Assembly: GCF_004342885.1 (NCBI RefSeq)
Contig: NZ_SMAB01000005.1
Span: forward strand, 1-64,000
Direction of reading: 5' to 3'
Source: Tepidibacillus fermentans
GTDB lineage: Bacteria > Bacillota > Bacilli > Tepidibacillales > Tepidibacillaceae
DNA: 64,000 nt
Numbering within the stretch: the stretch's first letter is position 1; each line of letters opens with the position of its first letter. A program made the position numbers and the translations under genes. This document shows positions 19,218 through 29,580 of the stretch, in pieces. The notes under the pieces are model-generated. The model was not told the DNA's origin, searched no databases, and saw only the letters and a program-made list of their open reading frames with translations.

Positions 19218-19248
19218 AGGCTTGTATGATTTTGGGAGTGTATTCACG
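19218..19248. repeat. Palindromic repeat fragment, copy E
   Basis: AGGCTTGTATG is followed by ATTTTGGGAGTGTATTC. Both blocks also occur, in the same order, in copy D (60619-60660), which has 16 more bases between them. This is a truncated or internally deleted copy, next to the MCP terminator. Confidence 0.55.
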
Positions 19249-19250
19249 TT

Positions 19251-19285
19251 AAAAAAGCCTTTACCAACTTCGTGATAAAGGCTTG
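19251..19285 (-). terminator. Terminator of the chemoreceptor gene
   Basis: Nine-base arms AAGCCTTTA and TAAAGGCTT around 12 bases, with a T run on the minus strand. It begins 22 bases after the receptor stop. Confidence 0.8.
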
Positions 19286-19307
19286 GAATCTACCATTTCC
19301 TCAGATT

Positions 19308-21020
19308 CTACTCCTCTTCTATCGATTGGGCGATTTCATCAAGTAATTGAATAATCTCATTCGAATAACCTTCTAGTTCCTTTAACTTCTGTTCAGCTAA
19401 TGCTAGATCTCCCTTTGAATAGGCGATAGCTGCTTCTTTTGCTGTTTGATGGACAAGTCGATGCGGCACTTCCATCCTTTGATAGGTCGTTAAATTTTTA
19501 AAACGACTAGCTTGTTGACTATAATACCATTTCCCTAAACGACATTGTTTCTCACTTTGAATAGAATCTGTATCAACTTGGACATAACCTAACAACATAT
19601 TGTAGATCCGCCATTTCCATAATAGATGATCAGTTTTGGCTAAGTTTAATAACCCTTTCTCATTCACTTGAATTCCAATTTGATCGATACTCTTCCGTAA
19701 TCTTTCAGACATTGTACTTAAATGATAAATCGCTTCTCCAGTAGCGATACCTTTTTCTTTTCCAACACGAATTAATTCATCAATCTTCTGATTTTGTTCT
19801 GTGATCTGAGCAGTTGCGGCAGCTTGTTCTTGATTCGCCGCAGCAATCCCTTGCATGGATTCGCTGATTTGATTAAATGTATCAATAATCTGCACTAACT
19901 GTTGAATCGCCTGTGTTGATTCTTGAACACCGTGGTTGACAATCTTCCCCGTTTCAAGAATCCATGATTTAATAGAGTCTGCATCAGATACTAATTCCTG
20001 AATGATCGTCGATATGGAACCCACCGATTCCTTCGAATGTTCAGATAACTTACGTACTTCTTGAGCCACAACAGAAAAACCAAGTCCATGTTCTCCAGCT
20101 CTTGCCGCTTCAATATTTGCATTTAATGCTAATAAATTGGTCTGATCAGCAATATCGCGGATGAATTGGATCATGCTTTCCATTTGTGAAATTTTTTTCG
20201 CAAAATCATGAATAGCAACAATCACTTTTTCGTATTGATCTTCTAACTTGGCCATTTCCTGCAAGGCATCTTCAATCACTTTCTGCCCTTTTTTTGCTTC
20301 TGATACGGATTGATGAGAAAAGTCAGCTGCTGAATTGGAAGTCGATGCAACTTCCTCGACTGCCGAATTAATCTCCTGAATCATTTGTTGAATTCCCGAC
20401 GACAATTGTACTTGTTGATCAAGTGATTCTAAAAGTCCTTTCACCTGATCAATTTGAGCATTATAGAAGACTAACTCAGATATACCATTTGAAAATAATG
20501 ATACGAGATGGGTTGTATACATTTCGACCCAAACCATTTGACAGAGCATCATTAATTTTTGAAAATAGCGTAATTTAGGTGCGACCATTCTCCAATCAGA
20601 TTCTGAAAGAAGCTGTTCTTGAATCGTATCTATTATCGTTTCTGTAGCACCGATGAGCCAATCGGGTTGAAGTTTCGTTTCAAGTAGTAATTCGACGATT
20701 TTCCATTGCTTTTTTCGAAAATACTGTCCATTTTCCACCATTAGTTCATTCAAAAATAATGAAATATATTGTTGCCAAGTACTTGTTTGAAAACCCTCAC
20801 CTACAATCTCTTTGACTTTCTCTAATAGTCTCTGTTCAATGATTGATTGATGCTTCTGAATCAGTTGGCAAAACTCTGCTTGAAGTTCAGGATTTAATTC
20901 TTCAAATCCGATGTATCTCATTTTTTCGCGAACCTTTGATTCTAAATCCTCTATATGATTTATTTCACTTATGAATTTCGATTGAACACCTTGAACTTTA
21001 TGTTTCCAAAACCAACCCAT
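19308..21020 (-). CDS. Soluble methyl-accepting receptor: globin-like sensor + MCP signalling + CZB zinc domain
   Basis: A 570-residue cytosolic chemoreceptor without membrane segments. Residues about 20-190 resemble the globin-coupled sensor fold of HemAT ([20 protein letters not shown] matches its F-G region). The heme-ligating histidine of HemAT has no counterpart: the segment reads [16 protein letters not shown]. The MCP signalling region (about 215-440) has the hairpin tip [20 protein letters not shown], then ARAGEHG. The C-terminus (about 455-570) is a chemoreceptor zinc-binding domain with [18 protein letters not shown] and [12 protein letters not shown] supplying the 3His/1Cys set. 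It probably senses something other than O2 through the N-domain, and zinc or oxidants through CZB, and signals to CheA/CheW. Confidence 0.85.
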   Translation of the reverse strand: MGWFWKHKVQGVQSKFISEINHIEDLESKVREKMRYIGFEELNPELQAEFCQLIQKHQSIIEQRLLEKVKEIVGEGFQTSTWQQYISLFLNELMVENGQYFRKKQWKIVELLLETKLQPDWLIGATETIIDTIQEQLLSESDWRMVAPKLRYFQKLMMLCQMVWVEMYTTHLVSLFSNGISELVFYNAQIDQVKGLLESLDQQVQLSSGIQQMIQEINSAVEEVASTSNSAADFSHQSVSEAKKGQKVIEDALQEMAKLEDQYEKVIVAIHDFAKKISQMESMIQFIRDIADQTNLLALNANIEAARAGEHGLGFSVVAQEVRKLSEHSKESVGSISTIIQELVSDADSIKSWILETGKIVNHGVQESTQAIQQLVQIIDTFNQISESMQGIAAANQEQAAATAQITEQNQKIDELIRVGKEKGIATGEAIYHLSTMSERLRKSIDQIGIQVNEKGLLNLAKTDHLLWKWRIYNMLLGYVQVDTDSIQSEKQCRLGKWYYSQQASRFKNLTTYQRMEVPHRLVHQTAKEAAIAYSKGDLALAEQKLKELEGYSNEIIQLLDEIAQSIEEE

Positions 21021-21181
21021 GATTTTTCCCCCTTACAATAATCACGCCACCATCATCTATACAAAAATTAGACAATGTTCGACTTTTTCCTGCACATTTT
21101 TTAGAAAATTTTGTGGAATTTTTGAAGGTGACATAGCCCCATCTTTAAATTATATCAAGATATCGGCTTGTATTACTACGT

Positions 21182-21220
21182 AAAAAAAAAGGAACAAAGT
21201 CTTTTCTCAACTTTGTTCCC
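21182..21220 (-). terminator. Terminator of the arginine operon
   Basis: Ten-base arms GGAACAAAGT and ACTTTGTTCC with nine bases between, then nine T on the minus strand. A strong terminator, it directly follows argG and rules out argH in the same transcript. Confidence 0.9.
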
Positions 21221-21240
21221 TCAATATTCGTTCTCATCTT

Positions 21241-22437
21241 TTATTTTTTGTGCACATTTGCATAAACTTTAGTGGGTAAACCCCAAATATGAATAAAACC
21301 AACAGCCGATTGATGATCAAACTGGTCATCTTGATTGTATGTGGCCAATACATAAGAATATAAGGATTTCTCGGAGGATCGACCAACGACAATTGCATGG
21401 CCTTTATGCAGTTTGACCCGAACTTTACCCGTTACCACTTCTTGTGTTTTATCAATAAATGCTTGTAAACTCTCCATTAATGGTGAAAACCATAATCCTT
21501 CATAAATCATATTGGCAATCTTTTGTTCAATCATCGGTTTAAATTGAGCCATTTCTCTTGTATGAACGAGACTTTCTAGAGCTTGATGAGCCGTGATCAA
21601 AACGGTAGCAGCAGGGGTTTCATAGATTTCACGGGATTTGATTCCCACTAACCTGTTCTCCACATGGTCAATGCGGCCGACTCCATGTTTACCTGCGACT
21701 TTGTTTAATGTTAAGATTAATTCATCAAGGGGTAATACTTCTGAATTTAGAGCAACGGGAACACCTTTGTTAAAGGTAATCTCCACTTCTTCTGCTTCAT
21801 CTGGTGCGTTTTCAATCGAAGCGGTTAATTCATACGCTTCTTCTGGCGGTGCAACCCATGGGTCTTCAAGAACACCTGCTTCACAACTTCTTCCCCACAT
21901 ATTCTGATCGATACTAAAAGGATTTTCTTTTTTAATCGGAATCGGTATTCCATGTTTTGCTGCATATTCAATTTCTTCATCCCTTGTCATCGACCATTCG
22001 CGAACTGGTGCAACGATTTTCAAATCAGGTGCTAACGCAGTTACCGAAACATCAAAACGCACTTGGTCATTTCCTTTTCCTGTTGATCCGTGGGCGACTG
22101 CAACTGCTCCTTCCTCTCTAGCAATCTTAACGAGCCATTTCGCAATTAATGGTCGTGATAAAGCAGAAACCAACGGATATTTACTTTCATATAAAGCATT
22201 CGCTTTTAACGCAGGCAAAATCATTTCTTCCGCAAATTCTTTTTTCGCATCGATGACATAAGATTTGATTGCCCCTACTTTTAATGCCTTTTCTTTGACA
22301 AAATCGAGTTCTTTTCCTTCCCCAACGTCTAAGGCCACAGCAATGACATCGTAATTATATTTCTCCTGTAACCATTTGATGGCAACCGAAGTGTCCAAAC
22401 CTCCCGAATAGGCTAAAACAACTTTCTCCTTTTCCAT
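21241..22437 (-). CDS. argG: Argininosuccinate synthase
   Basis: Joins citrulline and aspartate with ATP to form argininosuccinate. The start is ATG 22437 ([20 protein letters not shown]) with AAAGGA upstream, giving 398 residues, the usual length; 18 further upstream codons are not conserved. The ATP-pyrophosphatase loop is [22 protein letters not shown] (near 114) binds ATP and citrulline; [17 protein letters not shown] (near 254) is a family block. It is the last gene of the operon. argH, which normally follows, is absent before the strong terminator. Confidence 0.96.
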   Translation of the reverse strand: MEKEKVVLAYSGGLDTSVAIKWLQEKYNYDVIAVALDVGEGKELDFVKEKALKVGAIKSYVIDAKKEFAEEMILPALKANALYESKYPLVSALSRPLIAKWLVKIAREEGAVAVAHGSTGKGNDQVRFDVSVTALAPDLKIVAPVREWSMTRDEEIEYAAKHGIPIPIKKENPFSIDQNMWGRSCEAGVLEDPWVAPPEEAYELTASIENAPDEAEEVEITFNKGVPVALNSEVLPLDELILTLNKVAGKHGVGRIDHVENRLVGIKSREIYETPAATVLITAHQALESLVHTREMAQFKPMIEQKIANMIYEGLWFSPLMESLQAFIDKTQEVVTGKVRVKLHKGHAIVVGRSSEKSLYSYVLATYNQDDQFDHQSAVGFIHIWGLPTKVYANVHKK

Positions 22438-22574
22438 TCCCTCAAGTCCTTTCTCTTCAATTGAAATCAAAGACACTTTATATTTATTCATATAAAAGTA
22501 TATTAATACAAACAGAAGAAAAAATAAAGACCTGATTTTTACATTTATTTCGGAACAGCCAAAATCTAAATTGT

Positions 22575-23507
22575 TTACTTATTTCCCATTAGGGCAACTA
22601 AAATCGCTTTGTGTGCATGAAGCCGGTTTTCCGCTTCATCAAAAACAACCGAATGTTTCCCTTCTAGTATTTCTTCTGTTACCTCTAATTCTCGGTATGC
22701 AGGCAAACAATGCATAAAAATATAATCTTCCTTTGCTCGAATTACCAATGCTTGGTTCACCTGATAAGGTGCAAAAATTTTTTTTCGAAGTTCTTTTTCC
22801 TCTTCTTGCCCCATACTTGCCCAAACATCCGTATAGACCACATCAGCATCCTCAATCGCTTCCTTAGGATCGTTGGTAATCAGGATTTTACTTCCAGTTT
22901 TCATTGCTTCTTCTTCAGCTAGCTCGACGATTTCTTTTTTCGGTTCATAGCCACTTGGAGAGGCAATCGCAATACTCATTCCTAATTTGGCTCCACCAAT
23001 CAATAACGAATGAGCTACATTGTTCCCATCACCAAGATACGCCAATTTTAAACCCTGTAATTTTCCTTTATATTCATAAACGGTCATAAAATCAGCAATC
23101 GCTTGCGTGGGATGATACAAATCAGATAAACCATTAATAATCGGAATGGTCGAATAACGTGCCATCTCAACCAGTTTTTGCTGGTCATCTGTTCTCATCA
23201 TAATTCCATCAACATACCGAGAAAGCACTCGAGCCGTATCTGCAATCGTCTCCCCACGTCCAATCTGAATATCTCGTTGGCTAAGAAATAAAGCATGTCC
23301 CCCTAGCTGGATCATTCCTACCTCAAACGAAACTCTTGTGCGAGTGGAAGATTTTTCAAAGATCATTCCTAAGGTTTTTCCCTTCAAAGGTTGATAGATG
23401 ATTCCTTTTTTTTGCTTTTCTTTTAGCTCTAATCCTAAAAATATAAAATGTTTAATTTCTTCAGATGTAAAATCGGCCAAAGTTAAAAAGTCCTTAGATA
23501 ATCCCAT
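22575..23507 (-). CDS. argF: Ornithine carbamoyltransferase
   Basis: Makes citrulline from ornithine and carbamoyl phosphate. 310 residues from ATG 23507, which is preceded by AAGGTGG; a GTG four codons earlier overlaps that site. Carbamoyl-phosphate loop [10 protein letters not shown] (near 53), HPTQAIADF (near 131), [11 protein letters not shown] (near 229), the ornithine loop with HCLPA (near 268). Its start overlaps the carB stop by 14 bases, which couples production of carbamoyl phosphate to its user. Confidence 0.95.
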   Translation of the reverse strand: MGLSKDFLTLADFTSEEIKHFIFLGLELKEKQKKGIIYQPLKGKTLGMIFEKSSTRTRVSFEVGMIQLGGHALFLSQRDIQIGRGETIADTARVLSRYVDGIMMRTDDQQKLVEMARYSTIPIINGLSDLYHPTQAIADFMTVYEYKGKLQGLKLAYLGDGNNVAHSLLIGGAKLGMSIAIASPSGYEPKKEIVELAEEEAMKTGSKILITNDPKEAIEDADVVYTDVWASMGQEEEKELRKKIFAPYQVNQALVIRAKEDYIFMHCLPAYRELEVTEEILEGKHSVVFDEAENRLHAHKAILVALMGNK

Positions 23508-26397
23508 TTTGAATTCCACCTTTTTGGAACATTTTTGTCCTGTATTCTTTTAATGTGAAAGGAATTAAATTGTTCTTATTCGGATTTGGATTAACTTTTG
23601 CTAATGCTTCATCTAAACTCCATCCTAAAGCCATGACCTCCCCAGTCGATTTCATCTCTGGTCCTAATTGGTCAGAAATTCCTGGTAATTTTTTATTCGA
23701 GAAAACTGGGGCTTTTACGGTATAATAGGGAGTTTCTTCAAGTACACCAATCGGGTATGGAAGTGACTTTAATTTCTTCCCTAATTGAACCATCGTTGCA
23801 ATCTTAATCATTGGAATCCCTGTTACTTTGCTGATGACAGGAATCGTTCGTGAAGCCCGAGGATTCACCTCTAATACATAGATTCTATTTTCAGTAAGGA
23901 TCATTTGAATATTAACCAGACCAATGAATTTCCCGTGTTTTAACACTTTCTCAACGGTATCAATCACTTTCTTCTTCTCGATAGAATGAAGTGAAAATGG
24001 TGGTAAAACAGCTGTACTATCTCCTGAATGAATTCCCGCTGGTTCAATATGTTCCATAATCGCCGGGATGATCCAATCCTCTCCATCCGTTACGGCATCC
24101 ACTTCAATTTCTTTTCCCTGAATATATTGATCGACTAATAAAGGATAGAAAGATTGATCCTGAAGTGAATGTTGCAACTGGTCAAGATATTGACTTAATT
24201 CTCCTTGTGTATGAATCACTCTCATCCACTGGCCGCCAATGACAAAAGAAGGGCGAATCAGTATAGGAAATCCCAATTGTTCAATCGCTTGATCCAAATC
24301 TGCCGTGTTCCAAATGATTTTACCGGGTATCGGCTCAATTCCAGCTTGAACAAGAAACTGGTTAAATTGTTCCCGATCCTCCATTTGCTCGACAACCGAT
24401 AATGGCGTTCCTAATAACGGTACCAATGAATCTAGTTCTTTTCCAATTTTTAACCCCGTTTGCCCACCAACTTGATAGATGACGCCATCGACTTGTTCCT
24501 TTTCAAGGATCGGAAGGATATCCTCAACCGTTAATGGTTCAAAATAAAGACGGCTCGACATATGGTAATCGGTGCTCACTGTCTCTGGATTATTGTTGAT
24601 CACAATGGAATGAATTCCTTGTTCTTGTAAGGTTAATGCCGTATGAACCGCACAATAATCAAACTCGATTCCTTGACCGATCCGAATCGGTCCAGAGCCA
24701 ATCACCGCAATTTTCTTCCCTGTTAATCTTCCTTCGTCATCTTTCCCATTTCTTGTGGAGTAAAAATAAGGAGTTCTCGCTTCAAACTCTCCTGCACAAG
24801 TATCCACCGCTTTATAGGTGGGGGTAATCTGTAATTCTTTCCATTTCTCCCTTACTTCACTTTCGAAGATACCAAGAGTTTTGGCAATAAAACGGTCAGA
24901 AACCCCTTTTGTTTTAACGGCAGCTAAATCTTCTGGCAAAATCTCATCGAGGGGGTATTGCTTTTCCTTCCAAGATAATACTTGTTGTTCTAGTTGAACC
25001 ATTCCTTGAAACTTAGTTAAGAAAAAAGGATGGATATGAGACCAACGTTGAATGGTTTGAATGCTGATTCCCCTTCGCATCGCTTCTGCGATCATAAAAA
25101 TCCTGCGATCATCGGCGATTTTAATCCCTTTTTCTAGTTCTTCATTCGAAAGCTCTTTTAGTTCATCGAATAGCAAATGATCTTTGCCAATCTCCAAACC
25201 ACGTATCGCTTTATAAAATGCTCTTTCAAACGTCCGATCAATCGTCATCACTTCTCCTGTAGCCTTCATTTGTGTACCCAGCCGACGATTGATATAAGGA
25301 AATTTATCAAAAGGCCATCTTGGAATTTTTACAACAACATAATCTAGGGCAGGTTCAAAACTGGCGTATGTGTTTTGTGTAATTGGATTCTTGATTTCAT
25401 GTAAGGTATAGCCAAGAGCCAGTTTGGTGGCAATTCTCGCAATCGGGTAACCCGTCGCTTTCGAAGCTAAGGCACTTGAACGACTCACCCGTGGATTCAC
25501 TTCAATCACATAATATTGATCCCCATCCGGATGAAGGGCAAATTGAATATTACAACCGCCAACTACTCCTAAGGCTTTAATCACTTTCAATGAAGCACTT
25601 CGGAGCATTTGATATTCACGGTCATTTAATGTCTGCGATGGGGCGACAACGATACTGTCCCCTGTATGAATTCCCATTGGATCGATATTCTCCATATTAC
25701 AGACAATAATACAATTGTCCTCTTGATCTCGCATCACTTCATATTCGATTTCCTTCCAACCGATCAGACTTCGATCGACTTGGATTTGGCCAATGGGGCT
25801 CTCCTTCATTCCTCTTGCTGCGATTTCCATTAATTCTTCCAAATTCTCGGCCACTCCTCCCCCTGTTCCACCAAGGGTATAAGCGGGACGAATAATGACA
25901 GGAAAACCAATTTTCTCAGCAAATGTGACAGCGTCTTCCATCTTGTTCGTTATGATACTTTCCGGAACAGGCTCCCCGATTTCTTCCATCGTTTTTTTAA
26001 AAAGTTCGCGATCCTCCCCTTTTTGAATCGCCTCAATGGAAGTACCTAGTAGTTCCACCTGATACTCCTTTAACACTCCTGCTTTTTCTAGTTCAAGTGC
26101 AAGATTGAGTCCAGTCTGCCCACCTAATGTCGCCAACAATCCATCAGGGCGTTCTTTTGCAATAATTGCAGTTAAAGATTCAACAGTTAACGGTTCAAAA
26201 TAAACCTCATCCACTATCTCCTCGTCGGTCATAATCGTAGCAGGATTATTATTCACTAAGATAATTTGCTTTCCTTCTTCACGCAAAGCCATACAAGCCT
26301 GAGTTCCAGCATAATCAAACTCTGCGGCCTGACCAATCACGATTGGCCCAGAGCCAATGACAAGTACTTTTTGAATCTGTTTCCCAAATTTATGCAT
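23494..26397 (-). CDS. carB: Carbamoyl-phosphate synthase large chain, arginine-specific, without allosteric domain
   Basis: Synthesises carbamoyl phosphate from bicarbonate, ammonia and two ATP. Two homologous ATP-grasp halves are visible: GSGPIVIGQAAEFDYAGTQA (near 16) and GSGPIRIGQGIEFDYCAVHT (near 572), each followed by an ATP-grasp lobe with EVNPR motifs. The protein has 967 residues against about 1030-1070 in relatives. It ends about 25 residues after STGEVMALGWSLDEALAK, the point where the C-terminal MGS-like regulatory domain normally begins. Thus the site that binds UMP, IMP or ornithine in other enzymes is missing. It overlaps carA by eight bases. Catalytic parts look intact. Confidence 0.94.
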   Translation of the reverse strand: MHKFGKQIQKVLVIGSGPIVIGQAAEFDYAGTQACMALREEGKQIILVNNNPATIMTDEEIVDEVYFEPLTVESLTAIIAKERPDGLLATLGGQTGLNLALELEKAGVLKEYQVELLGTSIEAIQKGEDRELFKKTMEEIGEPVPESIITNKMEDAVTFAEKIGFPVIIRPAYTLGGTGGGVAENLEELMEIAARGMKESPIGQIQVDRSLIGWKEIEYEVMRDQEDNCIIVCNMENIDPMGIHTGDSIVVAPSQTLNDREYQMLRSASLKVIKALGVVGGCNIQFALHPDGDQYYVIEVNPRVSRSSALASKATGYPIARIATKLALGYTLHEIKNPITQNTYASFEPALDYVVVKIPRWPFDKFPYINRRLGTQMKATGEVMTIDRTFERAFYKAIRGLEIGKDHLLFDELKELSNEELEKGIKIADDRRIFMIAEAMRRGISIQTIQRWSHIHPFFLTKFQGMVQLEQQVLSWKEKQYPLDEILPEDLAAVKTKGVSDRFIAKTLGIFESEVREKWKELQITPTYKAVDTCAGEFEARTPYFYSTRNGKDDEGRLTGKKIAVIGSGPIRIGQGIEFDYCAVHTALTLQEQGIHSIVINNNPETVSTDYHMSSRLYFEPLTVEDILPILEKEQVDGVIYQVGGQTGLKIGKELDSLVPLLGTPLSVVEQMEDREQFNQFLVQAGIEPIPGKIIWNTADLDQAIEQLGFPILIRPSFVIGGQWMRVIHTQGELSQYLDQLQHSLQDQSFYPLLVDQYIQGKEIEVDAVTDGEDWIIPAIMEHIEPAGIHSGDSTAVLPPFSLHSIEKKKVIDTVEKVLKHGKFIGLVNIQMILTENRIYVLEVNPRASRTIPVISKVTGIPMIKIATMVQLGKKLKSLPYPIGVLEETPYYTVKAPVFSNKKLPGISDQLGPEMKSTGEVMALGWSLDEALAKVNPNPNKNNLIPFTLKEYRTKMFQKGGIQNGII

Positions 26398-27505
26398 ACT
26401 GTCTTACTCCTTTTGCTTGCTTACATGTTTCAACAAAGTCTTTAAAAATCTCAAAGGCTTCGATTGGACCTGGATGGGCTTCTGGATGAAATTGTACCGA
26501 TTGAATGGGGAGATAACGATGCTTCATTCCTTCAACGGATTGGTCATTTACATTCCGATAAGTAACGACAAAGTCGGTCTTTTCTAATGATTTTTCATTC
26601 ACAACATAACCATGGTTTTGTGAAGTAATCCAAATTTGGCCTGTTTCTAGATTGATCACTGGATGATTCACTCCCCGGTGGCCAAAAGGCAATTTTTCCG
26701 TATCCGCACCAAAAGCCAATCCTAATATTTGATGTCCTAAACAAATACCTAAAGTAGGATGAGAACTAGCCAATCGTTGATATCCCTTCAACCAAGGAGT
26801 TAATTCTTTAGGATCACCAGGTCCATTTGAAAATAAGATTCCGTCCGCATCTAATTTCATCACTTCTTCAATGGGATAATCGTAAGGAACAACGGTAACC
26901 GCACAATCAAGAGAGCGTAAGGCTTCAATAATTGAAAATTTGCTACCAAAATCGACAACCACCACATGAATCCCATTCCCTGGATAGTATAAAGGAATTG
27001 GTGTTGTTACCCGTTCCACGATTGGCAGGATTTCACCTTTTTGAATTCCTTTTTCCTCATTCTTCTTTTGTAAAACCCAATGATGGAATTGCTCAAAATC
27101 TAACGTTCGACTAATTTTGCCATAAAGAGTACCATGTTTGCGGATGATTTTGGTCAATTCTCGGGTATCAATACCAGCTAACCCTGGGATTTGAAATTGT
27201 TGTAATACTTGTTCAAACGTCTGTCGATATTGACTATGACTGGGTTGATGGCATAATTCAGCAACAATCACACCTGCTACATAGGGACGGATACTTTGAT
27301 CGTCTACCACATTGATTCCATAGTTACCAATCAGAGGATAGGTAAAATTCACAATCTGCCCAGCATAAGATGGATCGGTGATCACTTCTTGATAACCTGT
27401 CATTCCTGTTTGAAATACGACTTCACCTACAGAATCTTGTTTCGGCCCAATCCAATCTCCTTCAAACCAATCTCCTGTTTCTAGAAGAAGATATCCCTTA
27501 CTCAT
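26390..27505 (-). CDS. carA: Carbamoyl-phosphate synthase small chain (glutaminase)
   Basis: Supplies ammonia from glutamine to CarB. 371 residues from ATG 27505, nine bases after AGGAGG; the ATG seven codons earlier lies before that site. The N-terminal small-chain domain (1-145, with GEVVFQTGMTGYQEVITDPSY) precedes a class-I glutamine amidotransferase domain. The catalytic triad is in LGICLGHQILG (Cys) and QFHPEAHPGP (His, Glu). Arginine-operon placement marks it as the arginine-specific isozyme; a pyrimidine one is probably encoded elsewhere. Confidence 0.95.
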   Translation of the reverse strand: MSKGYLLLETGDWFEGDWIGPKQDSVGEVVFQTGMTGYQEVITDPSYAGQIVNFTYPLIGNYGINVVDDQSIRPYVAGVIVAELCHQPSHSQYRQTFEQVLQQFQIPGLAGIDTRELTKIIRKHGTLYGKISRTLDFEQFHHWVLQKKNEEKGIQKGEILPIVERVTTPIPLYYPGNGIHVVVVDFGSKFSIIEALRSLDCAVTVVPYDYPIEEVMKLDADGILFSNGPGDPKELTPWLKGYQRLASSHPTLGICLGHQILGLAFGADTEKLPFGHRGVNHPVINLETGQIWITSQNHGYVVNEKSLEKTDFVVTYRNVNDQSVEGMKHRYLPIQSVQFHPEAHPGPIEAFEIFKDFVETCKQAKGVRQYA

Positions 27506-27547
27506 CTTCTTCTCCCTCCTATCCAATATAAGCTAATCCTGTTTGTT

Positions 27548-28735
27548 TTAAATTGAACTCTTTTTCTCATTTTCCAACCATCGATCAATGCTTCTTTTTA
27601 AGATATCAATTGCTTGGTCAATCTCCTCTTTTGATACATTTAAAGGAGGTAATAAACGTAATACATTAGGGCCTGCTGTTAATAAAAGTAATCCTTGATC
27701 TTTGGCAATTCGGATCAAGTCAGCAACAGGGATTTCCCATTCTATACCAATCATCAGGCCTTTTCCACGAATCTCTTTTAATTGCGGAAAATCTCCTATT
27801 TCTCGCTGTAGTTGATGACGGAGATAATCTCCCATCACGTTGACATGTTCTAATAAATTGTGTTTCTCTATCGCTTCAAGTGTAGCCAAACCAGCTGTTG
27901 TCACTAAAAAATTACCGCCAAATGTAGACCCATGACTTCCTAAAGTGAATCCCTCTCTTAATTCCGCCTTAGCAGCCATTGCACCAATTGGAAATCCACT
28001 TCCTAGCCCTTTTGCAATTGTGATGATATCAGGTTGAATCGGGTAATGTTGAAAACCAAACCATTTTCCTGTTCTCCCAATTCCTGTCTGTACCTCATCA
28101 ATCATTAGCAAAATATCATGATCTCTTGCTAATTTTTCTACTTCAGCCAACCAATCGGGTTCAGCAGGATGGATTCCTCCTTCGCCCTGGATCACTTCCA
28201 ATAAAATTGCTGCTGTATGATCAGAAATCGTTTGCTCAAGTTGTTTGATATCTTCATAGGGGATCGAAACAAACCCTTCTGGTAACGGCCCGAAACCTTC
28301 CTTTACTTTTGCTTGCCCTGTAGCAGTTAATGTGGCTAATGTTCTGCCATGAAAAGATTGGTTAAAGGTGATAATTTGATATCGATTTCTCTTTTTCACC
28401 AATTGCTGGTATCTGCGGGCTAATTTTATCGCAGCTTCATTCGCTTCCGCCCCACTATTGGCAAAAAAAACAAGATCCATTCCACTAATTTCTGCTAATT
28501 TATTTGCCAATTGGATCTGTGGTTCGATTTCAAATAGATTGGAAGTATGCCAAATCATTTCCAGTTGTTCCATCACTTTTTGTTTTACTTCTTGAGGAAC
28601 ATGACCCAGCTGCAGGACGCCAATTCCAGAGGTGAAATCCAGATACGCATGCCCTTTTTCATCCCAAAGCCAACTCCCCTCACCTTTTACAGGATGAATC
28701 AATCCCTTTGGATACGTCGGAAAAAGTTGATTCAT
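27548..28735 (-). CDS. argD: Acetylornithine aminotransferase
   Basis: PLP enzyme that converts N-acetylglutamate semialdehyde to N-acetylornithine. 395 residues from ATG 28735 (MNQLFPTYPKGLIHPVKG) with GAGGTGG just ahead. FANSGAEANEAAIKLAR (near 98) binds the cofactor phosphate, LMIDEVQTGIGRTGKWF (near 213) holds the PLP aspartate, and the Schiff-base lysine is in TIAKGLGSGFPIGA (near 245). The start overlaps the argB stop (ATGA). It may also serve lysine synthesis as N-succinyl-DAP aminotransferase, as some homologues do. Confidence 0.94.
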   Translation of the reverse strand: MNQLFPTYPKGLIHPVKGEGSWLWDEKGHAYLDFTSGIGVLQLGHVPQEVKQKVMEQLEMIWHTSNLFEIEPQIQLANKLAEISGMDLVFFANSGAEANEAAIKLARRYQQLVKKRNRYQIITFNQSFHGRTLATLTATGQAKVKEGFGPLPEGFVSIPYEDIKQLEQTISDHTAAILLEVIQGEGGIHPAEPDWLAEVEKLARDHDILLMIDEVQTGIGRTGKWFGFQHYPIQPDIITIAKGLGSGFPIGAMAAKAELREGFTLGSHGSTFGGNFLVTTAGLATLEAIEKHNLLEHVNVMGDYLRHQLQREIGDFPQLKEIRGKGLMIGIEWEIPVADLIRIAKDQGLLLLTAGPNVLRLLPPLNVSKEEIDQAIDILKRSIDRWLENEKKSSI

Positions 28736-29580
28736 AAAACCACCTCGGCTTTGCAAATTCTTGTTCCGATTTGATCACCATCAAGAACTTTGGATAATAC
28801 CCCTTGCATTCGCCCGTCAACTACATAAACTTCTTCGATTCCTGTCTCAAGGCAATGCAGTGCAGCCTGTACTTTGGGGATCATTCCTTTGGAGATCTCA
28901 CCTTCTGCAATTAAACGTTCGACACCTTGAGGATCCAACTGATGAATAATTTTCTTCTCCCCTTTTTCCATTTGATAGATTCCTGGGGTATCTGAAATCA
29001 TCACTAATTTTTTCGCTTGTAGATGCACAGCCAATGCTTGTGCTACCATGTCCGCATTGATGTTGAACACTTGACCATACCGATCAATACCAAGAGGACT
29101 GATCACCGGAATAATTTTTTGTGTCTGAAAAATGGATAACCAAGGGAATGATATACTCTTTACTTTCCCTACATATCCAAGGGAAGGATCAAGACATTCT
29201 GCTTGAATGATCCCATGATCAATTCCACTTAGTCCTACTGCATTCCCGCCAACCGCTTGAATCTTCCGAACGATTTCTTTGTTTTCCTTTCCGTTTAACA
29301 CCATTTCTACCACTTGTAACGTTTCTTTATCTGTTACTCTTAATCCATTGACAAAAGAGGATTGGATTCCCAATTGTTCCAGCATCATCGTAATCGAAGG
29401 ACCTCCACCATGAACAATCACTGGAAACCAACCATCATCCATCATCTCAATCATTTCCCGATAGAATCGATCTGTTAATTCGTTTAAGACACTTCCGCCG
29501 ATTTTTAGTAAAACTAGTTTTTTATCGTTCTTTACAGTCTCTTTATGTGCGATACGATGCATTGATCCGAACGTATTCAT
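28732..29580 (-). CDS. argB: Acetylglutamate kinase
   Basis: Phosphorylates N-acetylglutamate. The kinase core matches the amino-acid kinase fold: VLLKIGGSVLNELT (near 23), VIVHGGGPSITMMLEQLG (near 54), VVNSG-type block replaced here by KENKEIVRKIQAVGGNAVGL (near 97-116), and GMIPKVQAALHCLETG (near 235). The start at 29580 overlaps argJ by 38 bases and adds about 20 residues to the usual N-terminus. No better ribosome site was found closer in; GGGGTG lies upstream of 29580. The N-terminal extension is therefore uncertain. This kinase is often the feedback point for arginine. Confidence 0.92.
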   Translation of the reverse strand: MNTFGSMHRIAHKETVKNDKKLVLLKIGGSVLNELTDRFYREMIEMMDDGWFPVIVHGGGPSITMMLEQLGIQSSFVNGLRVTDKETLQVVEMVLNGKENKEIVRKIQAVGGNAVGLSGIDHGIIQAECLDPSLGYVGKVKSISFPWLSIFQTQKIIPVISPLGIDRYGQVFNINADMVAQALAVHLQAKKLVMISDTPGIYQMEKGEKKIIHQLDPQGVERLIAEGEISKGMIPKVQAALHCLETGIEEVYVVDGRMQGVLSKVLDGDQIGTRICKAEVVL

